A stretch of DNA of 64,000 nt. Origin: Medicago truncatula (taxonomy: Eukaryota; Streptophyta; Magnoliopsida; Fabales; Fabaceae). The translations under genes were made by a program, and so were the position numbers. This document shows positions 1 to 14,107 of this stretch, in pieces. The notes beneath the pieces were generated by a model, which was given only the letters and a program-made list of their open reading frames with translations, was not told the DNA's origin and ran no database searches. Position 1 is the stretch's first letter, and every line of letters begins with the position of its first letter. The stretch covers positions 46,215,762-46,279,761 of the forward strand of contig NC_053042.1 of the NCBI RefSeq assembly GCF_003473485.1, in the 5' to 3' direction.

Positions 1-939
1 ACGATTATTATCACTTATTTTAATTATCGCTATTATTGGTATTTTGGTGATTTTATAAGTTAAAGTATTTCTCAAAATGGAAAGCACACCCTTTGAACAT
101 TTTTCTTATCGTTGAAATTGATGTTTAAGGTCATGAAAATTATTATGGTCTCTGTTTTGAACTTGTCTATGATTTATTGAGCAAATGTTTTGCAATCGAG
201 ATTTGGTTACATATAGTATGATGTGAGTTTTGAGATACGGAGAAATACGGTTTTGAGAAATATGTTATTGGTTTGAAAATTATTTTGGTACTATTATACA
301 CTCCATTTGGATTTGAGTTTTTGATTGACCTATGTCTTATGATTTATAAAGTAGTGGATTTAAGAATTGAAATTTATTTCATGTATTTTGGCACTAGTTT
401 TCATATGTTGTAAAGCATGGTTTAAAGTATGCGCTTTTGAAAGGAATTCAAATTAATATGTACGCGGTTTGGATTTGGATTTGAATTTGGATTTAGTTAT
501 GATGATAAGCCCAAGTGTGGGAATGAGAGCTGAAAAAATAGTTTCATATACAAGTTAGTTGATTAGGGAATATACAATAACTAGTTTCTTTTCTTTTATA
601 AATGTATGTATTAAAAAAAAAAAAAACTTTCTGGCTCCTCCAGCAGCTACCACTCGACTGTATAAATCTGATAAGCCTTCATGTCTTGTGTGCTCTTGTT
701 ATGGGTTCTTCACAAAACTGTCAAATGCACTAAATTACTAAATTGAACCAATAGTTATAGTAAAGAAAAGAAGAAATTCTAATTTTGACTACATCTAAAT
801 AAGATATAATTTGATTCGAAGTATATTTTGCCTCGAAATTATTATAGTCTATAGTACATAGTCCAGTAAATTTAATAGAGTAAACTAGTCTCAAATACTG
901 CTATGAATGATAGACTTACTTGAATAACTGTGTGATTAG
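1..939. other. Intergenic, no gene recognised
   Basis: This AT-rich stretch holds no ORF with recognisable protein similarity. A short degenerate GGATTT/GAATTT run lies near 468-496. It lies downstream of the GET3B stop codon on the minus strand, so the part next to 939 should contain the 3' UTR of that gene. Nothing else can be supported. Confidence 0.5.
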
Positions 940-4760
<3,821 letters not shown>

Positions 4761-4768
4761 CTTCAATC

Positions 4769-4794
4769 CTTTCTTTCTTTCTTTCTTTCTTTCG
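4769..4794 (+). repeat. TTTC microsatellite in the GET3B leader
   Basis: About six TTTC units lie just upstream of the GET3B start codon. On the transcript strand this is a GAAA purine tract in the 5' UTR. Confidence 0.8.
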
Positions 4795-5064
4795 TTTTTA
4801 GTTTACTCTGTTATGATTCAAATACGTCCACGGCAAATAAATAAAGAAAAACACAAAATAAAGATAGACTTGAACAAATACCAAAAACTAAGATTTCCCA
4901 TTAATATTTTAAAAATAACATTATCAAAATGAAGAAATTGATTTAAAATAGTTTTATATTATCATAAGTACACGGTAAAATATAACATTGGCTAACAAAA
5001 AGTAAAATTGTTGTTGACACGTTTCATAAGGCTGAGGCACACAAGTAAAACACGATTTTACATC

Positions 5065-5084
5065 CTCGACAGTTAACTGTCGAG
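5065..5084. repeat. 20-bp perfect palindrome in the left TIR
   Basis: The sequence CTCGACAGTTAACTGTCGAG is its own reverse complement. A second half-copy (CTGTCGAGG) follows at once. Related palindromes recur in the right TIR near 7681-7703, 7709-7724 and 7743-7761. They could be protein-binding sites in the TIR, but this is only an inference. Confidence 0.85.
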
Positions 5085-5559
5085 AACTGTCGAGGAATTC
5101 AAAAATCGGCTGCAGCTGTCGAAAATTTGTTATAAGTACAGAACAGACATTTGGAGTTTCCAAAACTCCATTGTTATGTTTTTTATTCTCCTAGGTGCGA
5201 TTTTGAGCAATTTGAAGTCATTCAAAGTCAATTTCAATCACAAAAACAAGTAAGTTTTTTGAATCTTATTGCATTGTTGTTTTGTGGTCGAATTGTTTGT
5301 TTATAGGTTCGATTATATAGGTTTTATTGATTTTATGATTTTATGATATGTTAGGATAGTTTAGGTTAGAATTGTTAAATAACTTTTATTGAATTGTTAA
5401 GTTTAGGTTTTGATGAATCGTTGTAGAATTGTTAGAATTGTTTAGGTTTAGGTGTAAGTTTTGATGATAGTTTAGGTTTAGGTTTAGTTTTTGATTTTAC
5501 GATTTTATGGCATTGTTATTTAGTTTAGGTTTTGATCGTCATTTTTTTTTAATGTAGAT

Positions 5560-5808
5560 ATGTGTAATAATCAGAATCAGGGTAATGTTCAGGGTGATGA
5601 GTAGAACAAAGAAAAATTGCCTATGACATGGCACGGAATTGTTTGTGATGGTTCCGAAAAAAAAAAAAAGAGTTCGAAGGTGCCGGCGTACAATCAGTCG
5701 AGGTTGAGGAGGAGCGGGAGGACATGCTATTTTGGTCCTCAACCAAAACAAGGTGCCTCAGGGACTGTAGAGGGCAACCCGATTGACTTGTGTGACGAGG
5801 AAGAATGA
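5560..5808 (+). pseudogene. Left ORF of the Mutator-like element, in-frame stop
   Basis: One reading frame runs from ATG at 5560 to TGA after the acidic end at 5808. It is interrupted by TAG at 5602-5604. A leader near 5165-5250 ends in a CAAG/GTAAG-type donor, and an acceptor (TTTAATGTAG) sits just before the ATG, so a 5' intron of about 300 bp is likely. The frame encodes about 83 codons with a Lys run, a Tyr/Arg-rich middle and an acidic tail (LCDEEE). I do not recognise the protein. Its position next to the left TIR makes it the counterpart of a second Mutator gene. Whether the TAG codon is a true lesion or read through cannot be told here. Confidence 0.5.
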
Positions 5809-6120
5809 ATGTAATGACTTTTAATGCCTAATTATTTTGGATTTTTTTATGTTCTATTTTTGTGTCGCGCACATTTTGTTTGACATTATGGTACTTAGAA
5901 TAAAATCGCATTTGGAATAATATCGATTAAAGTCGCGTTTTGAATAATTGTGTATTTGAATAAAAACTAATTAAATCTAACGTGAATTCAACTAATTAAA
6001 ATTGCGAAATGAATAAATAAATTCGAAAAGTGAATAAATAAGATAATTATTGTTCCATTTAAAACAATATGTATTATGCATATTCAACTATATATGTTAT
6101 CACATTACATTACATTATAC

Positions 6121-6357
6121 CTTTCAACTGCAACAATTATCTTACCCTTGAATGGGGCAAATTCATACTTGCTAAATAGCAGGACTCTAGCATGCGATGA
6201 GCATTTTAAATGATGGTATTCAAGTGTCAAAAGAATGAGGTGCATTCCTTTGACACTTGAATATCATCATTCAAAATGCTCATCGAATGCTGGTTTCCTG
6301 CCGTTTAACAAGTTTGAATTACCCCACTCAAAGGAAGACAATTGTTGCAGTTGGACG
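6121..6357. repeat. Foldback A, about 110-nt arms, tiny loop
   Basis: The left arm from 6121 (CTTTCAACTGCAACAATT) is the imperfect reverse complement of the right arm ending at 6357 (AATTGTTGCAGTTGGACG). By eye about 85% of positions pair. Pairing continues inward through GATGAGCATTTT/AAAATGCTCATC and TTCAAGTGTCAA/TTGACACTTGAA. Even the apex pairs partly (AATG-CATT), leaving a loop of only about five bases. A transcript from either strand would form a long near-perfect hairpin. Confidence 0.85.
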
Positions 6358-6365
6358 TTTGTACC

Positions 6366-6687
6366 TCTCAACTACAACAATTGTGTTACCTTTGAATTGG
6401 GTAAATTCAAACTTGCCAAACAATATGACTCAAACATTTCGTCCGGCATTCATGTTTTCCTTTGAAAAGAATAAATTTTTGTTAGGCTTGCTTTAGATGA
6501 TGGTATTCAAGTGCCAACGAAATGAGGTTCATTCCTTGACACTTAATACCTTCATCTAAACCAGCCTAACAAGAATTTAATCTTTTCAAATGAAAAACAT
6601 GAATGTCGAGCGAAATGTTTGAGTCTTGGCCGTTTGGCAAGTTTGAATTACCCCATTTCAGAGGTAAGACAATTGTTGTAGTTGGAA
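6366..6687. repeat. Foldback B, about 155-nt arms, paralogue of foldback A
   Basis: The left arm (CTCTCAACTACAACAATTGT) pairs with the right arm ending ACAATTGTTGTAGTTGGAA, and mismatches are spread evenly. The outer third and the apex (GATGATGGTATTCAAGTG) match foldback A. The middle (containing CTCAAACATTTCGTC) is absent from A, so A looks like a shortened copy or B an extended one. Only eight bases separate the two structures. Confidence 0.85.
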
Positions 6688-6693
6688 TGCACC

Positions 6694-7060
6694 TTACCTT
6701 AAGTAATGACGATCTTCTGGCGGAATCAAGTTGTTGATGATATCTTCAGTTGATCTCAGCAACGTTACCCGCATATCGATCCACTGGAACATGTTGTGCT
6801 CCCAAAACATGCTCTTCACGTTTTCGTCGTTCTTTAACTCCACCCAAGTGAATGATACTCTCCCCTCGTCGAGCATTGGACGTTTATACCGAACGTGTTC
6901 CACCCTCCTTGTGTCTCTGAGGTTGACTCCTTGGTTGAGTTCAGTCAGTTCATCCTTGAGACCTCTTAACATTACACCAAGGCATCGAACCTTCAACCTC
7001 TGAGGTTCTCCGCCGTTGAATTGTGCATGAATTTTGATCCACCCGACCCTTGTTTCAAAT
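6694..7060 (-). pseudogene. Mutator-type transposase N-terminal-like ORF (right ORF)
   Basis: The minus-strand ORF enters from the right TIR. A CT-rich leader (about 7690-7570) may end at a donor near 7565. A good acceptor (TTGCGTAG) opens the coding exon at 7060, and the frame reads to TAA at 6694, overlapping a strong donor (AAG/GTAAGG) at 6698. The protein has about 120 residues and contains DTRRVEHVRY, RVSFTWVELKNDENVK and TLLRSTEDI. The last two motifs resemble the N-terminal domain of plant MuDR transposases. The same motifs recur at 59768-60178. No catalytic DDE region follows, because foldbacks A and B occupy that position, so it cannot encode a transposase on its own. Confidence 0.55.
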
Positions 7061-7921
7061 CTACGCAATAAGAAATTAAAAATAATCAATGAAAAACTCA
7101 TTCAAACATTTCATCAAGCACTAAATGTGCAAATTATACATAGACTCTAAAAATCATAAAAATAATCCTAAAATTATAAATCATATACTCTTGCTAAAAT
7201 AAAAAAATTAATCATATACTCTAACATAAATCATTTAACTTATGTTTAACATAAATTTTTTTGTTATAACGTAAAATATAACAAAATTATTCAACTTATA
7301 TTTACTTTTAAAATAAATCATATACTCTTACTAAAATAAAAAAATAAATATAAAACACCAAATTAAAATATAACTCTAAAATTTTAAACTATAACATAAA
7401 CATCATACAAACATTTTAACTAAATTAAGCAACTAACATTTACTCTAAAAATGAATTATACTATGTAAATCTACTCAAAAACTAAAATAAAATAAATCTA
7501 CTCAAAAACTAAAAAATAAAAACATTTATAACAACTAAAATGTAAGTTAAAAGCATTATAATTACTTATTTGTAGTTTTGTTGAATTTGGTTGGGTTTTT
7601 TTAGAGAGATTTGGAAAAAGAAAATGGAAGATGAGATGAATAATGGATGAGAGAGCTTCTGCCAGATTTGTAGCAGAAGATCCTCGGCAGTTAACTACCG
7701 AGGAAAACCTCGACAGTTAACTGCAGCCGGTTTCTTCAAAATTCGACAGTTAACTGTCGAGGGGTATTTAGGTAAATTGCTGGTGTTTCTCAGTCTTTGC
7801 ATATGTGTCAACAACAATTTTCTACAAATAGGGAGGCTTCATCCCAAGATTTTATTTCATCAATGTTAACATTTTCCTCTAAAAATATAAAAATAAAAAT
7901 CAATCTTAACAATTCATTGTG

Positions 7922-9007
7922 TCAAGAGTGGTGCTATTTTGTACAGATCATTTTGGCAAGAAATGCAAGAATTCCCCTATGAAAAATAACAAAGTCAAAA
8001 TAAAAGGCAGAAGCGGAATACATGGAGCAAGTGGAATAACAAAAATGAGCAAGCAAAACCTTCTCTATTCTTTGCTTTCGTGGGTTTGTGATTCGTAAAA
8101 ACAATCATTATCCATATTAGAAAATAATGACGACGGCAGACCCAACAGGATTATTATGCACCCCCAAACGGTGATTCTACATTACACAAGTTCAATTCAA
8201 TTGTAAACTTATTCATAAACTCTGCAATATTTTCATTTTCAAACGCCTTCACTTTTTTCCTTTCTTCCTCCACTTTATCTGTTTGAGTTTACTGTCATTT
8301 ATTTAAATTGATGTAATACAAAATTTGCTTTTGATTGTTGTTTTTCCAGGATTTAGCTCCTTCAAGATGGTCTATTCGTATATCAGCGGGGTTAAGATTC
8401 TTGTTTTGCATCGATTCCTTATGGTCAGATTTCAGATAACATTGGGAGCTCAATACACTAAACTTCCATGATGGTAGAATCTGATCTGGGATCAGCATTC
8501 TCCCTTGTGCCAAAGAGCATCTACACAATGGGAATATGATATAATGATTCAAAAAACAATCCCATAATACCAGGGCAGACATGATAAACAATATAAGTTC
8601 TTATCAAGAGCATTCCTTCCACCAGCCTATATAATTAAATGACAATGACAAATATTTCAGGATGCACCAAAACAATTAAAGATAGGAAAATGTTAACTTT
8701 AGGAAAATGGTAACTTTTTATTGAAGTTTGTATAATCAGTGCATTGAAAATTGAAAACCTTAACATTTTAAAAGAATAATTACTTAATTTAGCATGCTTA
8801 AAGAGTGCCCCGGAGGCACTTGTTAACAAAACCTTAAAGATATAAGATAACATCACACTGAATGACACTTTTTAATATCGGAATAATCAAGAGACAGTAA
8901 TAAAAATACGAGTTTACAAACACCAACAATTGTTTCCTCAAAAACAAATAGCAAAAATTATTACATCCCCTTACCCTTCCAATATCTCAGTGCTACCCTA
9001 ATGCAAC
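7922..9007. other. Intergenic, no gene recognised
   Basis: This is AT-rich sequence with only short ORFs. The part near 8640-9007 lies directly downstream of the DNL gene stop and probably carries its 3' UTR. No repeat with definable ends was seen. Confidence 0.5.
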
Positions 9008-10690
9008 TTATATATTTGGTGAAATTGTACCCTTCGAAGATTGTTTTCCAGTTATATCTTCAAATGTCGCATTCAGTGTATCAATTGACCCTCTTTTAAC
9101 TTTTTCTCCATGAGCAGCCAGGAAGTCCTCAACAGTTCCTTTTTCACCAAACCATCCACGGTGATCTGCAATCAAGTGAAGATTATTACATCCCCCGCAC
9201 CTTGCTATTACAACTCCTTTCTCATAAGATTCGCGACAAAACGTCTTTACCGACCTTGTTTCACAGACCTTGCAGGTGAAAACCATAGCAAGATCATGTC
9301 TTGAGGATACTTTCACACTAAAACCAGCAGAACCCTTGATGGCAGAGTCCTCGGTAATGCTCATGGATGTAGGGACGTTATTCACACCAGACTTCAAGGT
9401 GTCAGCTTCACTGATTTTTACATCTTCACAGATATTTTGATTTAGATTTGTCTGTGTCGAGACCCCCCTTTTGAGAATTCCACGTCCGTTTAATATTGCA
9501 TTGATAGAAGAATGCCCAGAGGATGCTGCCCATAAACACAAGGGAATATTAATGAGAAAGACTTACACATGGGAGTGCTAGCACAAAACCATCTACTTTT
9601 ATGCATAAGCGCAAGCTCTTACATGAATGAATAAATAGAAAGGCATCAGATTATTTTGAGCAGTTTCAACTTAAGTTAATAACAATACCTACTTTCTCCA
9701 CTATTATTCTGAAGAAAACACTGTTTGTTTCACGATTTAGGAGAAGCAATAATATAATATAACCGCTTCACATAAGTTTGCTTTGCTTTTGAGGATAATT
9801 TTGAACCAGATCAGTTAATGAACCAGATCAGTTAATGAATTCAAGGTTTAGAATCAAACAATGTGATAGGCGGACAATCGTAAAGGTGCAAGTAAGAAGG
9901 CAAATTAGGTTAAGGGCTGATAACAAATCGTATATGTCGTAAGCATGTTAGAGTTAGCAGGCGAACATCGCCTTGTTCTATTCATTCATTCATCTATTAA
10001 CAAGGCCAAAGTCATCATCTCCTTTAACAATTTTGGCCTTGAACTCTTACTTCAGCCAAATTTCCTCTTAACCAGTTGAACTTATGGCAATATTGAACCA
10101 TTTTTGTGCAGTGTCACATACTCAAGTAAAAAATATAACAAATAATGAAATGAGGAATCAAATTGAAATATAAAGACTAGTTACAAATTCATACTTGCAC
10201 TGTAACATTGCTACATAAGCTTTATCCTTAGGTGGGTTCGACAAGTAACTTACTTTCTGATTAAGCAGTTGACCAGTTGACCAGCTGATTAGTTGCTGTT
10301 TACTACTTAGGTTCAGTTTGGATTGCCTTATTTGAGCTTATCTACTAGCATAAATTTTGTGAGGCTGTTTGAGAAAATTTATAAAAACAACTTATGACAG
10401 TTTTCATAAGCTTTTTTCAACTTCTTTTCAATTATAAGTGCTCATGCTATAAGCTACAAATATAAAAGCAGCCCTTAATTGTTTCAATTGACTTATGATT
10501 ATTAGCAAAGCAGATTGCTAAGTAAAAGAATATTATTGTGAATAATGAAACCCTAAAATTGGAGAAATAAGAGGAAAAGGTAGAAAGTAACGAAGATGAA
10601 TTGGATACCTTGAAAGATGGGGTGGCGATCATGATGGAATGATTGGGTTGAAATGAATCGCCTCTGCAAAAACCTCGCCAACGCCGACAT
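9008..10690 (-). CDS. DNL-type zinc-finger protein (Tim15/Zim17/HEP family)
   Basis: The gene has two exons, 10690-10609 and 9525-9008, joining in frame (phase 1) to 199 residues. The family binds zinc and keeps organellar Hsp70 soluble and active; plant members sit in mitochondria or plastids. The N-terminus begins MSALARFLQRRFIS. It is Arg-rich without acidic residues, so mitochondrial targeting is most likely. The zinc-binding cysteines are CKVC (about 112-115) and CGGC (about 137-140), spaced as in the family. They are followed by LIADHRGWFG, where other members have a DNL tripeptide; here it reads DHR. The middle third (about 30-100) is low-complexity and poorly conserved. The start is the first ATG of exon 1, and the donor CAAG/GTATCC and acceptor GGGCAG are standard. 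Confidence 0.88.
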
Positions 10691-12123
10691 GGCTATTCTA
10701 AGTACTCTTCACTCAATCTTTCTGGGATTTTGGGTTTATTTATAAATTCAGGTTCTGGAGGTTTCTTATTCAACACCCAACTCCAGCTTTCGTATTCGAT
10801 ACCCAACTATTCCAAATACCCCCAAAAATCTCCATATATCTTTATTTTACGCACCACATTTTTCAAAAATTAATAAATATCTAAGAATTCCATATTTTGG
10901 ATATTTTTATTTTTATAGTTTAATTTAATTAATTAATTGTCACGGTAAAAAAGTTTTGCTATCTCCTAAAAAAAATTAAATAAAGGTTATGTATTTATAT
11001 CTTTTCAACAATTTTCTCTTTCTCAAACCCATTTTCAAAACAATTTGTTTAAAGATGATTAATGGATGTACATCTCATTTTAAAAGTTCTTTTTTATAAC
11101 TATTTTGTACATCTCTTTTGAGTCTTTAGAACACGAGCCGATTTTAATAAATATTGGTGGCGGCTACATTATTTTTTCAAGCAACCTCGAATTTTTAGGT
11201 CGTTTCAAGACTTGTTATTGATTTGATATTAACACTTTTATATTTTAAATAGAGAGAATTTGTTAATATTTAATTTATTTAAGTCTTTAGTAAGAATTCT
11301 GCCAGAAAGAATGGGTAATGTGACATCTCAAATTAAGCAAAATGGATCATCTCCTACCTTTTTCTCTCCTTGCTCTCTATCTCTCTCTTAATCATACTCT
11401 TTAAGTTAGCCTGTATTTTTAACACACTTAATTCGACACAAAAAAAAAAATATTATGTCAAGTTAGAATTGGTATTTGGTTACATTCCAGATGGTTGTTG
11501 GTTCGACAGATTTGAGGGCACTTGACATATTTGGGATTATGGAGTCATTAGCTTTGAGTACAGAAGAATCATTTGCAGAAGGATAAGATCAAATAACTAG
11601 CTTCGAAGACACGTGGAAGATTATCAGAAATCTCTGAGAGACATGGCATGACACGCGTCGAACGCACGGTTTATGACTGTTATGTTCAGTTACTTTTTAC
11701 TAGTATATATAGTAGTTTCTGTTTAGGAAAAAGAGGTCATGAATTATTTCCAAAAATCCTTAAACACCCAAAGTATCCGCATCAAAGAGTGAAACGAGTC
11801 ATGGAAGATAAATGTATGATTATGTATACCATGTTATTCGTTTAATCAAATACTTTTCTTTTCAAAATTGTTTTGTATTTACTTTCAGTTTGCCTTTACT
11901 TTTAAACAAACATTATATTTCGATTTAGTCGAAATAGTTTCCTGGACTTATATTTTTCTATCAAATTTATGAACATTTAAACATTTATAAGAAATATTGC
12001 ATAAATATGTCCTAGATTTACTAGTTTGATCATGCAAGTAACAAATTTTAAAACTAATGATTGTTTACCAAAAACACCTGTAAACAATATGTTATTTAGA
12101 GACATATTAGAAAATCGAATTAA

Positions 12124-12235
12124 CCGTCACCGTGAATTTAACTCAGTTGATAAAAACATAATATAATACATGCAAGAGTTAGAGTTCGAACCTATACATC
12201 ACTTTTATTCACAACTACTAAACTACTTGAGAAAA
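12124..12235 (+). mobile_element. tRNA-derived SINE remnant
   Basis: The sequence has an A-box-like GTGAATTTAACTCAGTTGAT and, about 45 bases on, a B-box GTTCGAACC at 12184-12192. That spacing and the wording (TTAACTCAGTTG) are typical of plant tRNA-derived SINE heads. An A-rich run follows at about 12232. No target duplication could be fixed. Confidence 0.5.
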
Positions 12236-12399
12236 AAAATAAAAAAAATAAACCAGGCTTATCAAGTTTAAATCCCAAAGGTCCACCTTCAAATATTTTT
12301 TAAATCAAAATAACTTGGTTTATATAATGTCTTGTATCGTCAGAGGGATTAATATACCAATTGGGACATTCCATTAAACTTTGTTATGTAAACTAAAAG

Positions 12400-12580
12400 A
12401 GAAATGATATTTGTACAATCACATTTTAACAACTTTTGAAATAATTTTCTCTCTCTCATATTTACATGTGTTTTTATTCTCTCTCTTCTTCTTTCTCTCT
12501 ATTCTTTTTAACCAATAAAAAAATAGCAAAAGTAATTATCACAAAAGTTGTATAAAATTGATTGTACAAATATTACTCCT
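12400..12580. mobile_element. MITE, family with ATTTGTACAATCA ends
   Basis: The left end AGAAATGATATTTGTACAATCA and the right end TGATTGTACAAATATTACTCCT are inverted repeats about 180 bp apart, with a CT-rich core. A second copy lies at 50786-50970 and a partial, inverted one near 33826-33945. A target duplication was not resolved. Confidence 0.7.
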
Positions 12581-12781
12581 CAAAATAAAAATGCTTACAA
12601 AATTTTCTTGTATGCAATTTTCTTCTATATTATTGACATTTATCAAAATGTACAAAATCTTACACATTTTATAATAAAAACAAGTACACGATCGGTTAAT
12701 CTATCATTGTAAAAACTAAAAAAAAAAGATGGTAGATTACCTAACAAAAAAGTATAGAATAAACAAAATAAAAAACTAGGG

Positions 12782-14107
12782 TCACCGAGGAGCCAACGAA
12801 ACCGAAAAATCAATGTTAGTTCCCAATTTCTCCTCCCACTCTTTCGACTCCAAATACAACTTGGACACTTCCATCGAAACCCGACCCATATCCGGTCTCT
12901 CATTCGGATCATCCCCAACACACTCCAACCCGACCCGAATCATTTTCTCAGCCACATCCATCGGAAACGAATCCTTCAACCTCCGATCAACCCATTTTCT
13001 TACACCACCGTGCTCCTTCCACGCTTCCTTCGCCGTCTCCACTACACTCACCCTCTTATACCCGCCTTCGTTTCCCTCCAATTCAAATCTCACCGCTTCT
13101 TCCCCGCTCAGAATCTCCAAAACCACCACGCCAAATGCGTAAACATCCGTCTTCTGCGTCGCCACGCCAGTAACAAGAAACTCCGGCGCCATATACCCTC
13201 TCGTTCCCTCAAATCTCACTCCCTTGCTACCGGACTTCTTCAACTTCCTCCCGGAGTCCGATCCGGCAGTATCATCGACAGACTCGCCACAAAGCTCCGA
13301 CGTACCGAAGTGACAAATCTTCACACCAAAATTCTCCTCCGCAACGATGATGCTAGAGCTTTTGATATGATTATGAACAAAACCAGAACCAGAACCAGCA
13401 AAATTATGAACGTAATCAAGACCGTGAGCAAGATCGGAAGCAATCAGCATCCTCGAAGTCCACGTATTAAGATCGGTGAAGCTAGGATTCCGACGATTAC
13501 GAAGACAATCAGAAAGATTAGCACCGGGAACAAAGTCATAAACAAGATAAATGTAGCTCCCGGAGACAGAAGCTCCGAGAAGTTTGACGAGACTACTATG
13601 GTGACTCCGGCAGATAAGAGCAAGTCGATCACGAAGCTCAGGGAGGTGAATTTGGCGACGGAATTTCCGTTGAAAAACAACGACGTCGCGGTTGTGAAGA
13701 GAACAGCGGAAGGAGTTGGAGGAGAGACGGTTGGCAGAGAAGTTATTGGTGGCGGATGAGATATCGGAGAAAGGGTAGATGTGAGGGTTTTCAGGGAGAG
13801 CATGTTTGAGGCTTGAGAGAGAAGAGTGAGTTGAAATGGAAGAAGATGATGAAGAGGTTTTGGACCATTGTTTTTGCTTTGAGTTGTTGTATATGTAACT
13901 TCTTGATTCTGTGATTGGAACTTCGCTGGTTGAAGATGATGGGAGATTTGAGGATGAAGATGTTGTTGAGGTCCGTTGTGGGTGAGGGTTGTTTCTGGTT
14001 GTGGGTTGCACCACGGTGGTGCTCTTTTTCGATTTGCACATCGAACTAACAGTAGTTTCTGACTCATTTAAATGGGTATTTCTTGTTTTTTTTACAAGAA
14101 ACTTCAT
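12782..14107 (-). CDS. Receptor-like cytoplasmic pseudokinase
   Basis: This intronless frame encodes 441 residues. Residues 1-110 are Ser/Thr/Asn-rich with no signal peptide or membrane span. A kinase domain follows (about 112-430), beginning FSDISSATNNFS as in receptor-like kinases. The APE region (GTRGYMAPEF), the DVYAFGVVVLEILSG helix F and the terminal NERPDM motif are intact. The catalytic loop reads HNHIKSSSI (about 245-253) instead of HRDxKxxN, and the metal-binding DFG is HFG (about 266-268). Both catalytic Asp residues and the loop Asn are thus absent, so phosphotransfer is unlikely and a scaffold role is probable. It resembles plant cytoplasmic kinases related to LysM receptor kinases; that placement is from memory and moderate. 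The start is the ATG at 14107; an in-frame upstream ATG at 14221 would add 38 Asn/Lys-rich residues. Confidence 0.85.
   Translation of the reverse strand: MKFLVKKTRNTHLNESETTVSSMCKSKKSTTVVQPTTRNNPHPQRTSTTSSSSNLPSSSTSEVPITESRSYIYNNSKQKQWSKTSSSSSSISTHSSLSSLKHALPENPHIYPFSDISSATNNFSANRLSSNSFRCSLHNRDVVVFQRKFRRQIHLPELRDRLALICRSHHSSLVKLLGASVSGSYIYLVYDFVPGANLSDCLRNRRNPSFTDLNTWTSRMLIASDLAHGLDYVHNFAGSGSGFVHNHIKSSSIIVAEENFGVKICHFGTSELCGESVDDTAGSDSGRKLKKSGSKGVRFEGTRGYMAPEFLVTGVATQKTDVYAFGVVVLEILSGEEAVRFELEGNEGGYKRVSVVETAKEAWKEHGGVRKWVDRRLKDSFPMDVAEKMIRVGLECVGDDPNERPDMGRVSMEVSKLYLESKEWEEKLGTNIDFSVSLAPR

Larger units (their letters stand above)
4933..7921. mobile_element. Degenerate Mutator-like element with long TIRs
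   Basis: The left end (about 4933-5100) and the reverse complement of the right end (about 7680-7921) are similar. The best part is 5004-5084 against 7741-7821: both begin with the same AAAATTGTTGTTGACAC string, share GRCTGAG about 15 bases later, and reach a CGACAGTTAACTGTCG palindrome. Similarity fades outward to a shared ATTGATTT. From the left end a plus-strand ORF enters the element, and from the right end a minus-strand ORF does. This convergent two-gene plan is that of maize MuDR. No clean 9-bp target duplication was found, so the exact ends are uncertain and the element is old. Both ORFs look defective. Confidence 0.7.
10691..12781. other. Intergenic with SINE and MITE remnants
   Basis: The first 100 bases are the promoter and leader side of the DNL gene. 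The remainder is AT-rich with no supported gene. A tRNA-derived SINE remnant (12124-12235) and a MITE (12400-12580) are listed separately. The short ORF at 11648-11845 has no recognisable similarity. Confidence 0.5.

Noticed and set aside
5390..5515. TTTAGGT-rich stretch resembling plant telomere repeat
   Set aside because: The units are irregular TTTAGGTTTAG rather than TTTAGGG arrays, and they fall in a likely intron of the Mutator-like left ORF.
8295..8868. Minus-strand ORFs of 98 and 77 codons downstream of the DNL gene
   Set aside because: They are low-complexity hydrophobic or mixed frames without a family signature, and sit in the probable 3' UTR or intergenic DNA.
13010..13759. 249-codon plus-strand ORF antisense to the kinase gene
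   Set aside because: It lies wholly inside the minus-strand kinase coding sequence, has no domain and arises from the GC-rich codon pattern of the real gene.
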